This document shows positions 40,480 to 50,065 of a stretch of 64,000 nucleotides of DNA, piece by piece. The stretch is from Seminavis robusta. Its lineage: Eukaryota > Bacillariophyta > Bacillariophyceae > Naviculales > Naviculaceae. Numbering within the stretch: position 1 is the stretch's first letter; every line of letters begins with the position of its first letter. The position numbers and the translations under genes are program-made. The notes beneath the pieces were generated by a model. It saw nothing but the letters and a program-made list of their open reading frames with translations, was not told the origin of the DNA and ran no database searches. The stretch covers positions 1-64,000 of the forward strand of contig CAICTM010000234.1 of assembly GCA_903772945.1 (NCBI GenBank). Reading direction: 5' to 3'.

Positions 40480-41816
40480 ATGTGCCAAGAATTCCTGAAT
40501 CAAACAGATGTTTGGGTCAAGCAAATTTTACCATTCCTTGGCATAGGGCAATATGCTTTCATTGGACCAGTCTGCCACAGAATGAAAGAACTCTACACAG
40601 TTTATTGTGAAGCTGTAGAGAAGCTGCCATATGTTTATGATACGGAGGAGGGTGATTGGCGTCCAGCAACCTTTCTTGATACTTTCCACGGCAGAACTTT
40701 CTCCTCAGTGACCTGTGCCGAGCACTGGTATGCCTACTGCCATACTGGTACTGGTGGACTGATTGTTGGCAATAGGATCTGTGAAATGGCTGCCAAAGTG
40801 GGTAGTGTTCGAGTTCTTCAGTAGGCCCGAAGCAAGGGATTTGAGTGGTGTATAGGTACCATCAATGCAGCTGCAAAGAATGGACCCCTGCATGTGCTGC
40901 AATATGCTCATGAAAATGGTTATGAATGGAACCTGTGGACATGTGCGGTTGCTGCTGCATATGGCCAATTGGAAACTTTGAAATATGCCTATGAAAATGA
41001 TTGTGAATGGAATGAGGAAACAGCTAGGCAAGTTGCTGGAAATGGTCAGTTGGAAGTCCTGAATTATGCGCATGAAAATGGCTGCGAATGGAACAGTGGG
41101 ACATGCATCTCTGCTGCTGATAATGTCTTCGATATGCACATGAACATGGCTGCCCATGGGATGAACGCACATGCAGTACTGCGGCCAGAAAGGGCAACTT
41201 GGCAATCCTGAAATATGCCCATGAAAATGGTTGCCCATGGGATGAAGACACATGCAGCGATTCTGCTGCATTTGGCCAAATAGAGATCTTAAAATACTCC
41301 CATGAGAATGGGTGTCCATGGAATGAAAAAGCATGTGCCAGCGCTGCAGAAAGTGGATATTTGAATGTCCTCAGATATGCCCACGAAAACGACTGCCCAT
41401 GGGATGAATCCACGTGCACTGGTGCAGCCAGAAATGGTCACTTGGATATTTTGACATACACCCACGAAAATGGCTGTCCATGGAATGAATGGACATGCGC
41501 CAATGCTGCTGAGAATGGTCATTTGGAGATCATCAAATATGCCCATGAACATGGCTGTGATTGGGAATATCGAACAAGCAGCAACGTTGCTCAAAATGGC
41601 CATTTGAACATTCTGACATATGTCCATGAACATGGTTGTGAATGGGATGCGGAAACATGCCGCAATGCTGCCTTTCATGGCGGTTTGGAATGCCTCAAAT
41701 ACGCTATCGAGAACGGTTGCCCATGGGAAGAAAATGCAGACCTATTGTGTCGCCTTGGTTCTGTCGAGGTAGTAGCTTGGTTGCAAGACTTCATATCCCA
41801 GAGAAATGAGTAAGAT
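40480..41816 (+). pseudogene. Ankyrin-type repeat protein, broken by a stop and a frameshift
   Basis: The first frame (40480-40824) gives an N-terminal domain (CQEFLNQTDVWVKQILPFLG, VCHRMKELYTVYCEAVEKLP) and ends at TAG where the family pattern expects Trp (LQ-stop-ARSKGFEW). The same frame then continues through repeats of the type YAHENGCEWN. Near 41115 a small deletion shifts the frame, and the frame 41199-41816 continues with units such as YAHENGCPWDEDTC and AARNGHLDILTY. About ten units in all resemble the short ankyrin-like repeats common in stramenopiles and giant viruses, usually protein-binding. Two independent lesions support a recent pseudogene. Confidence 0.75.
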
Positions 41817-41910
41817 TCCATTCCTGTTATTGAAGTGTAGAAAGCAAGATAATGTATGTATTCGCCTTCTTCCCTGCATTATACCCAGTGAACTAGATTG
41901 CCTTGTCTCC

Positions 41911-41991
<81 letters not shown>

Positions 41992-42082
41992 TGTCTGTCT
42001 GTCTTGTCTGTCTGTCTTGTCTGTCTGTCTGTCTGTCTGTCTGGCTGTGCTGGCTGGCTGGCTGTCTGGCTCTGGCCTGGCT

Positions 42083-42172
<90 letters not shown>

Positions 42173-42659
42173 AGCTAGCTAGCTAGCTAGCTAGCTAGCT
42201 AGCTAGCTAGAGCCAGGGTTGTTTTGGGTCCTCCTGCAAATACTTACTTCTCCTTGCTAATCCCAAGGAATATAATAGCTACTTGTTAGGTAGGACTCAG
42301 ATTCTGCAGCCCGACCATTGTTACGGAAGCAATAAAGCAGATGCCATTATAGGATTGGAAAAGGAAAGGAGGGCTGTTCTTTGTTATGCAGCGCATATCG
42401 CATACGCATTATGCTCACGTTTGTGCTGCCGATGCCGAGCGCCCCACAACAAGGTAGTAGAGTCTAACAACGTTGCCATGTTTACGACTGCATAATTCTG
42501 AATTACGACTGTAATAGTCATGTAAAATATGTGTACCCTATCGTTTAATGCATTGCTCTAGCTAGCTGGCACAGTTCAAAACTTTTGGCGTGTACTGATT
42601 CCATATCGCCATCTCTTGTTGGTCACTCACAATAATTTAAATCCATCCTCAGTCCATCC
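41817..42659. other. Intergenic region holding a compound microsatellite
   Basis: No gene. The tetranucleotide array at 41911-42211 creates long but meaningless Cys/Leu or Gly/Trp open frames. The rest shows nothing recognisable. Confidence 0.7.
41911..42211. repeat. Compound tetranucleotide array (TCTG)n-(GGCT)n-(AGCT)n
   Basis: Three successive blocks: TCTG units (about 41911-42044, with TCTTG interruptions near 41991-42020), GGCT units (about 42045-42170, one break), and AGCT units (about 42171-42211). Each block differs from the previous by one base of the unit. The last block is self-complementary and could extrude a hairpin. Confidence 0.95.
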
Positions 42660-43733
42660 TTAGTTGGCAATTTGCTCCAAGAGCCATCCTTGGTTTATTG
42701 CGTAGTTGTTGAGAAGATCAAAGACCGCCAACGTGACACCAAACTGTGGAACGGATCGAACCACCCGTTCTGCCCATCCACTAAAGAGCACATCCGGCCC
42801 TTCCTTGGTGGCAATATCATTCATAACTTGGAACATGGATGCTTTCTCCTCATCTTCCACAACACCAACCGTATTCTTGGCCATGGACAATTGACTAGAC
42901 GAGGATGCCGCACGCAATGGCACGGGACTCCCTCTATTATTACTGGGCAAGTTGTTGTTCGAAGAAGACGATTCCGTCAATGGTGTTCCCACCTTCATCG
43001 GTGGCGGACTCGCTCTCGCTTGTTGCAGTCTGGTTTTGACGACATCGGCGGGTGTGGAAATCATGGCGGCAGGTCCCGCGGCAATGCTACCCGCCAGTAA
43101 ATTGGCCCAAAAGGTGACGGTTTCGGGCGGGCAAATACCCACCAAGGCAGCGGCAAATGCCACCTTGGTATGAGCATAGAGCGGAAAGAGAACGGCCGAA
43201 AAGACGACATCCCGTGCCACACAGGCACCGGCTCCCTGGTACAAATCGGCCAATCCGTGAAGTTGCGAAAGGACTTCTTTGGCTCCCATTTGGGAGGTTT
43301 GAATTTTAAGTTTAACGACTTCCAGTGGATTGGTGACAATCACTTGTGTGGCGCCGGCAAATCCACCGGCAAAGACTTCTCCCGCCAAAGGCAAGTATCC
43401 CAATTGTGCCATTAACATTCCTCGCACCATGGCGTTGGCACCCAGTTTGACAGTTTTCTCTGGTGCGACACCCACCACGTTGACCATGAGTCCACGGTAC
43501 AATGCAAACGGACCGCCGTTGCGAACAATATCCAATGCGGCATCAAAGCCTCCCTCGTATTTTTCACGGCCTTCTTCCGTCTGCAGTTGAGACTTGACAT
43601 AGTCAATGGGATAGGCAGCAATGGCTCCGGTACTCCCAGCAATGGCACCCACGGCCGTATGGACCAGAGCAGGTGCCAGGGCCCAAGTAACTGTGGGACA
43701 GAACAAATACAAAAAGAGGACTGAACGATGCAT
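42660..43733 (-). CDS. Carrier-family (SLC25) transporter with N-terminal signal peptide
   Basis: 357 residues from ATG 43733 (an in-frame upstream frame to 43802 lacks features). Three repeats carry the carrier signature: PIDYVKSQLQ, PLEVVKLKIQ and PADVVKTRLQ. The first repeat (FALYRGLMVNVVGVAPEKTVKL) resembles aspartate/glutamate carriers, but there are no EF-hands. A Ser/Asn-rich insertion lies in repeat 3 (about residues 255-305). The leader MHRSVLFLYLFCPTVTWALAP looks like a signal peptide with a cleavage-site motif near ALAP, unusual for this mostly mitochondrial family. This hints at a plastid-envelope or endomembrane location. Family call is strong; substrate and location are inferred. 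Confidence 0.85.
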   Translation of the reverse strand: MHRSVLFLYLFCPTVTWALAPALVHTAVGAIAGSTGAIAAYPIDYVKSQLQTEEGREKYEGGFDAALDIVRNGGPFALYRGLMVNVVGVAPEKTVKLGANAMVRGMLMAQLGYLPLAGEVFAGGFAGATQVIVTNPLEVVKLKIQTSQMGAKEVLSQLHGLADLYQGAGACVARDVVFSAVLFPLYAHTKVAFAAALVGICPPETVTFWANLLAGSIAAGPAAMISTPADVVKTRLQQARASPPPMKVGTPLTESSSSNNNLPSNNRGSPVPLRAASSSSQLSMAKNTVGVVEDEEKASMFQVMNDIATKEGPDVLFSGWAERVVRSVPQFGVTLAVFDLLNNYAINQGWLLEQIAN

Positions 43734-44382
43734 TTTCGTGGTTGACAGAATTTCCGGCTTTTGCAGATGAATAAGATGAGTGATGCAAGGCAATAAAGGC
43801 AATAAAGGAATCTATCGTTGTTGAGCTTGCTTCTATGATACCGATATCAATAGCAATCTATCACTGCCAATCCAGATCTGTGCGAGGTTGATGGGTGCTG
43901 CCGACCATGCGGAATTTTTTGAAAGTGCATTTTTTTCAAAAAAGTGGCTTGACCAAAAACAGCTGGTCGTCGATGCCACGTACCCACGATTGCCATCACT
44001 CGCGGTATTCTGACGCTCGGAAGGGCTTCTAGATCTCATTGGTTAAGTCACGAACCGAGAGGTCCCAATCGCGGAAATTCGGCCGGAACTTCCTGAAGCG
44101 TGGGAGTTGAATTGGCTAAGGGGGGTGCGACAAGGAACGGCCAACTTTGAAGAGGAAGAGATTTTTTGTATTCCTGGCATTGGTGCTGGCTTATAGTTGG
44201 CCGAGAACGAAGACGAACAGCGTCCCGGTACATGTACCCAACTTCCCAACTCGAGCTACCATACCATAGAGCTATCATACCAGTAGTGTAGCTCTCCCAG
44301 AAGAGCCAGATTACAAGTGACAGCAAGGACCCAAGGGCAGCACTGAAGTCTGCAACGTTCCAAAGATATTATTATCGGTACA
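43734..44382. other. Intergenic region without a supported gene
   Basis: About 650 bp between divergent genes. Short open frames on the minus strand show no features. A TACCATACCATAG-like motif occurs near 44259-44271. Confidence 0.5.
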
Positions 44383-45719
44383 ATGCCAAGGCTAGAGTGC
44401 GACAATGAATATTACGACCAATCTGAATTCCTGCAGCAAATTCAACTGCTTTCCCCGCTACACAACCTGGTTGTCACACACATGCACCTTTGGACTTGAT
44501 CCGATATGCATACAACAAGGACCCAGAAGCTTTGAATGCGGATATCATTTATGATGCATGCAGGTTTAACACGAATCCAGAAATCCTTGATTTTCTTTTG
44601 GAACTTGCAGGACCCGATTCACTCTCCCTCGAAGAGATTGCCTCAAGCATGCATGAATTACTGGACACTTATAAAGAAATCTTACCTGTGGATAGTACGG
44701 ATGAATTATTTGAAAAACTGAGACCTTTGGCTGAAAGATTCCCACATGCCTTTGTATATGCTGAAGGGCCAGAAAAGCTGAGTCCCATGGCATCTGCCCT
44801 CCAGATGGGTTCTTTTGGCCACTACAAGGGTTTAATGATGCGCCATATTCCAAGGAGCACAAGACACCTCAACTTTGGAGAGTATTGTCCATATGGAGAT
44901 GATCAATTCGATGAAGAGGACGTGGAAGAGGTAGGTTTCAATAGCACCTCCGATGCATTGGCTGCCAGGCTAAATGTAATGAAGGCTCTGCGAAGCCTGA
45001 AGTTGAAAATTTGCTATCAAGATGAAAAGTTGATAGATCCTGTTTGTAACCTGATTACTGCTGGGCAGTTGGAGTTTCTTGTTGTCTCTGCTGTGCCGCA
45101 AAAGGCTGGTGAAGACCCTCCAAGCAGGTTCTTTTCCCCTATTTTTAACTCCATCAAAGGATCCTCACTACTGGAGTTTGGGCTTCTTGGCCTCCAAGAC
45201 AACAACTTGGCAAACTCACATCAGGATCTCATCCTTGAGATGCTAAAGAGCAATTTCACCTTGCAACAAGTTCACATCAGTGCCCTTCCTGCATATGAAG
45301 ATTGCTCCAATAGATCCAAGAAACAAAGAGATATTGATTACTACACAACACTCAACCGATATGGAAGGTCTCTGGTGCAAAACCCAGAGACACACTTGAT
45401 AGAAATTTTCGATAATCTGGCACAAGCAGCCCAGCGAAGTGAACCAGAGCATCCTACATGGACATCAGCCATCTCGTTGCTCTATGGGCTCTTAAGGGAA
45501 GCACCTGGAAAATGGAGTGTATCAGCTGTGACTATACGGGTTGCCAGACCCAGAAGAAGCCCCAGACTCAAGCGCGAAGCCTCTGTTTCCCCCGGTGGAG
45601 CACATGGAATGTGGAGTGTCTCAGCAGGGGTCAAACAGGTTGCCAGACCCAGAAGAAGCACCAGAATCAAACGCAAAGCTTCACAGCCTCTGGAGTCTAT
45701 AGAATGGCAAATTCCATAG
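44383..45719 (+). pseudogene. LRR/ankyrin-like diatom-family protein with a 2-nt slippage near its start
   Basis: ATG 44383 opens a frame (MPRLECDNEYYDQSEFLQQI) that stops at 44496. Two bases downstream in frame, homologous-looking sequence continues from THAPLDLIRYAY to 45719 (over 400 residues). The shift sits in the run gtcacacacatg, as if one AC unit were added. The body has repeated Leu-rich helices (LNVMKALRSLKLKICY, LLEFGLLGLQDNNLAN, LKSNFTLQQVHISALP) and the LNRYGR motif I associate with diatom LRR-like families. The C-terminus carries an internal duplication: WSVSAVTIRVARPRRSPRLK and WSVSAGVKQVARPRRSTRIK. The gene may be inactive, or translation may start further in. No catalytic function is suggested. 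Confidence 0.6.
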
Positions 45720-45906
45720 ACTTCTAGCATCAGATCTCTGGGTTGAATGAGCATGATCTAATGTTATGAGCATTGATAGAGAGTTGGTATCTGTAACGAT
45801 GTGTTGGTTTTGTGGATTTGGCTTGTCACTACCATTTCTTATTCGTAACTTTGAACGGCTGCCAATAGCCAATGCCTAGGTTTGACGTATGTCAGGACTA
45901 AGTAAG

Positions 45907-47426
45907 CTATTTTGGTTGCCTGGAGCAATCTGTTTTGATTGCGGAAACATAGCCAAACGAATCTCTTCCGAGTCTTTTCATGTACGTTCCAAAACCAACC
46001 TTGGGGACGAATCTGTTTTTCTCCTTATCCCAATAGTTGGAATGGACCAAGGCATCTTCAATGTTGGCAAAGACCACCATGGCTGCGTTGGTGCCTTTAT
46101 CGGTTCGCACGACTTTGTATACTCGACAGTGCATGTGAGCAATGCAACCTGCAATCCCTTGTTGATGCGGCCATTTTGGATCGTCGGTCAAGATGGGTTG
46201 CCAAGAAATCCTGCCTGCAGCAGCTTCTGGTGTTTCCGGTTTGGTTTTATCATCTTGGCCGATTGAGCATTCAACCCTGTCACAATCCTTGACTGTTTTC
46301 ACTACACCTTCCATCCCCTGAACTGGCACTGACAACAAGAAGCTCCGTCGAGCACTACTTGCATCCCCACCCGTACGGAAGACGCCTTGATGTTTGCTTG
46401 TGTTGGAATGCAAAACATGAACGACCCGGTGTTGTTTGTGGCTGTCACCCGTTCTAGGACGACGGTGTTGGCAGCGCCTTCCTTGTCACGATCCTCATGG
46501 CCGTTGAACACCAGTAGGCATAACGGGTTGGGGTAAAGCAGCCGGCTAAACTGCTTCCCATCGTCTAGCTGAATCCAAGCAGACTCTGCTTCCTTCGGAT
46601 GGTTTCCAGTACACTTCAGTGCTGAATTTTGTTGTGGCAATTTGGAATGTACAGGTAACTTGGCGTTGTCGATTGTTGGTGGATTCCTCACAACGTACCC
46701 AAAGGACTGGGATCCCAAGAAACTCGAAGTAGAGGAATGTTCCAAGGACTTGGGAGCAAATATCTTTGTGTCCGGATCCCAGTGAGCCGTTCTTACGAAT
46801 GCACGTAGCATCGCCACTCGTACAAAGTAGTGTTCGTCATCGATGATGGATTCCTCTTTACTCACAACTTGACAGTGGATGTGAGCGAGAGTGCCCTCTA
46901 TAGCAAACGTTTCTGCTTCCTTCCCTTCCTTTCCTTGTTTCTCTCTGCGCAACCCGGGAATCCCCATTTCGAAGCGTTGCCTCTTTTTGGCGCGTTTACT
47001 CATGCGAGCTTGGTCGCCCCGAGAAGCATACGTCTTGTCATTGTTGCTGTCACGTGTTTTTGTCTGCTGGTCCTTATCATTGGAATAGTCTTGTGGGAAC
47101 TTGCTCTTTCCCCACCGCCCCGAAACGCTGCCGACGTTCAGGGCGAGTTCCTCGTTGTGCGACCCTATAATTGACAAACAAACAGGGGACCCACTGTTCA
47201 GCATTGTGCTTGTGTGTCTTCGCTTGTTCATGCTCATGACGAGGCAATCTCCTCCGGCAGCAATCAGCCAAGAAATCACCATCACGTTGCATTTCGGCCC
47301 AGTTGACGACGAGCTTGGACCAATGACACTCAAGAAGCACACAGGACAAGCCGAAAAGAGATTCAGCTGATCGCTGGAATCCTCTAGCTGGATCCACAGT
47401 GGGGCAGCATGATTGTTGTCTGTCAT
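45907..47426 (-). pseudogene. Two-domain flavin-reductase-like protein, frameshifted between halves
   Basis: The first ATG in frame is at 47426, and coding-like sequence extends further upstream (about to 47465) behind a possible intron acceptor, so the start is uncertain. Domain 1 contains CNVMVISWLIAAGGDCLVMS and MNKRRHTSTMLNSG, then HIHCQVVSKE and SSFLGSQSFGYV. These are typical of FMN-binding split-barrel flavin reductases. Domain 2 repeats the order (GSFMFCIPTQANIKAS, SFLLSVPVQGMEGVV, CIAHMHCRVYKVV, RLGRDSFGYVSA) but changes frame once around 46362-46384, where one base seems lost or gained. Both halves keep the pattern, so loss is recent or the assembly has an error. Such enzymes reduce flavin with NAD(P)H; activity here is unproven. 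Confidence 0.65.
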
Positions 47427-47639
47427 GCCCTTCAATCGAATGCAGCCAATAGTGGCTAAAGAAGGGGTCAGGACCGAGCTTCTTTCGGGATGCGTCGAAG
47501 TCCGCTCACAGTTTTGGCGTGGAAAAGTTAATCCCGCGTTCCCATCAAAACTCGGCGCCGCGCACCTCGATCGTTTTCCCCCAATCTTCGCACTTCGCAG
47601 CGTTTGAAGACGACATGATCACAAATTTGCCATAATGTC

Positions 47640-50020
47640 ATGATGGCTCCCGATGCAGTCAACAACCAGAGAGGTTATCCACCGCGGAGATGCATCCGAT
47701 TACTATTGCTGTTACTGGTGCCATCGTACTTCATAGTACGTCTTCATCGTGCATTGTTCAATGACGGCTTTGGTAACTGTACGACAACATCGACTTCTTT
47801 CCGGGCTTGATGGATCTTCCTGACGCCGGAGTCCCCCGAATGCACCATGGAGCCTTTGCTGACTTTTCGTCGTCCAGCAGGCGGCACTTGTCATCAGACC
47901 AAAACTACTCAGCGCTGATGCAACAGCAACTATCAGGCAACGATACGACGATCCGCTCAGAGCAACAACACGAAGCCGGACAAACCTCATCCGAGCGCAA
48001 TAGCGCTACTCGCAACAAGACCCTTACCCTCAAAAGCAACTCTGTGTACCCACAAAATCAGCTACGTGGAGCATACGCTTCTGTACCCCGCCCGGTACGG
48101 CCAAGTACCGATGCGCCCGAAAACAACTCATCCGTGGACCCAGAAAAGCAGCTACACGGAGCATACGCTTCAGTACCCTTGTCCGCACGGCCAACTTCCG
48201 ATGAACTGATTGAAGCAGCTCTCAAGAAGAAGCGAAGACAGAGAGGCCGCCGTCGACGCAGGGAGCACATTGATGGGGAAGTGGGAAATCAAGAAAGCAA
48301 CAAAAAGAAGCGCCGCCGTCAACGACAAGGTCAAAATCCTCGTCGGGGATCGGAACCCAGGAGTATAAGGATACTGACTTGTCCAAAAACATTACTTCCT
48401 ATTCCTATCTTCCGATTGGAAAGTACGTGACATCGGCCCTTGAGGAACGGTCGGAACAGGCCAAGACCAACGGAAACACATCTTCTCCTTATGCCTACGC
48501 TTTTGTCATGGGAGGTGTCAACGAGCAAGACGGTCGGTATTTAGGAATGTTTTACAACATTTTGATTGCAGCATACATTTTCGACAAGGAGGGATCTTCC
48601 GCGGATGTGGTCGTGTACGTCCAAATGTCAGCAAACTCTACGTTGACGGAACTGCCCGAGGACAACACCCGCCTTTTGACGGCGATGGGTGTGAAAATAA
48701 AGTACTTACCCAAGCCCAAGGTGGAAAACTTTCATCAGATTATCATGCAAAAGTTGGTGATTCTAGAGTTGGTGGAGTATCGACGAGTGATCTTTCTAGA
48801 TACCGACGTCATGCCGTTTTGCAACCTCGACTACGTCTTTCACTTATCCGACAGCCCCAAACCAGTTCTCAAGAAGAATCTCATCATTGCCCTTTCGGGG
48901 TCACCGGGTATGTCTTCTTGCGTTTGTGTTGAGAACAAGCTGCGCTGAGACACTAACGACATGTACTGCGTTTTATTTTGTTTTTGGCTCGTTATACAGC
49001 GAATGCAGGTAGGAGACTGTCTTGTTATGAAACCCAAACGGCTTGCCAGTGATGCTTGCTCATTATTCTGGTGCACGTGTCTTTGCTGTCTATTAGGTTT
49101 CTTCATGTTAGCTCCAAAACCAGGAGAAATCGAAAAGCTGAGGAAAATAGTTGCCAAGCAGCAGGCAAGAGCGAAAGACAAAGGTGTTCCATTTGACGAA
49201 AACAGAGGCTGGGGTCATGTAATCAAACCACCGTAAGTTCACAGTTTCAAAACGAAAATTCCATGTGAACACATCATTTGCTCATGTTGTCGCTGTTCGG
49301 TGTGCTCAGCGATGCCTGGTGGACTATCAACAAGAAGCATAAGAGAAGGAGATGGAAGTTTGTGGGGTCTCACGCAGGTAAGGAAGCTGCTGGGAGTAAA
49401 ATTGTTGAAATCAACAAAATTGCACATCCTTGTTTCATTTCTAATGTTTCTACACTTCTCAGACCAAGGACTGTTGTATCATTGGGTGAAGTATTACAAG
49501 CGTAGTGCATCGATTGTTTCCGGTGAAGAGGTGGACAACTATGGTCCCATAAAGACGAAAGATAGGATACAACTAGAGAAGACGCTGTATGAGCCATTCA
49601 AGCAGTACACGTGTTTTCCTCGAAAGTATGAGAGGACTTTCGGAGAACTTCCAACCTATGATGCCCAGGTAAATGCGTGTCAAGCTCATCATCATGACCT
49701 CATGATGGCAGCACCTCGCTCACATACATCGCGTTTTCCTGCATATCCAGGGGATGGCGCCGTACCGTGACTTCGTCCATTTCCTTGGTTCCAACAAACC
49801 TTGGAGACAACATCTTCCTCCTCCCATTGCCACCAACATCGAGGCGGAAACACCAGAGCAATATTGGTTTCACATGTTGCGCTTGCTGAACCAAGAGCTA
49901 GATATAGGCATAGACTTCGGCAATTGGACGCGAATCAAACGGACGCCCTTGGGTTCACACCCGAAGAAGGACCTCATGGTCCAGCTATTGGAAGCCAACC
50001 AAACCCTGGTTCAAACGTAG
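47640..50020 (+). CDS. GT8-family glycosyltransferase with a 9-nt exon
   Basis: The catalytic part is well supported: exon 1 to 48907, exon 2 49000-49008 (9 nt), exon 3 49097-49232, exon 4 49310-49377, exon 5 49463-49668 and exon 6 49751-50020. All have GT-AG borders and preserved frame. Motifs are YAYAFVMGGVNEQDGRYLGM, the metal-binding D-x-D in VIFLDTDVMPFCNLDYVF, PANAGFFMLAPKPGE (assembled across the 9-nt exon), and DQGLLYHWVKYYKRS. GT8 enzymes transfer sugars from nucleotide-sugars with retention, usually in the Golgi or cytosol. The start at 47640 gives a basic N-terminus and a membrane anchor (RLLLLLLVPSYFIV), fitting a type II Golgi protein. Exon 1 needs two single-base frame corrections, near 47780 and 48358, so its N-terminal stem (Lys/Arg-rich, with a duplicated GAYASVP block) is uncertain. 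Confidence 0.8.
49000..49008 (+). other. 9-nt microexon of the GT8 gene
   Basis: CGAATGCAG is flanked by acceptor ttatacag and donor gtaggag. Joined to the neighbours it gives Ser-Pro-Ala-Asn-Ala-Gly-Phe-Phe, the conserved GT8 PANAG motif; skipping it would delete three conserved residues. Confidence 0.85.
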
Positions 50021-50065
50021 CCAGGTACAGGCCGAGACTAAATGATAGATGTTAGCATTATTCTG

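Noticed and set aside
41806-42182. Cys/Leu/Val and Gly/Trp/Leu repeat open frames in three phases
   Set aside because: They are translations of the TCTG/GGCT microsatellite; all three phases are open.
44043-44326. Two overlapping short open frames (-) upstream of the LRR-like gene
   Set aside because: No start context, domain or composition supports them.
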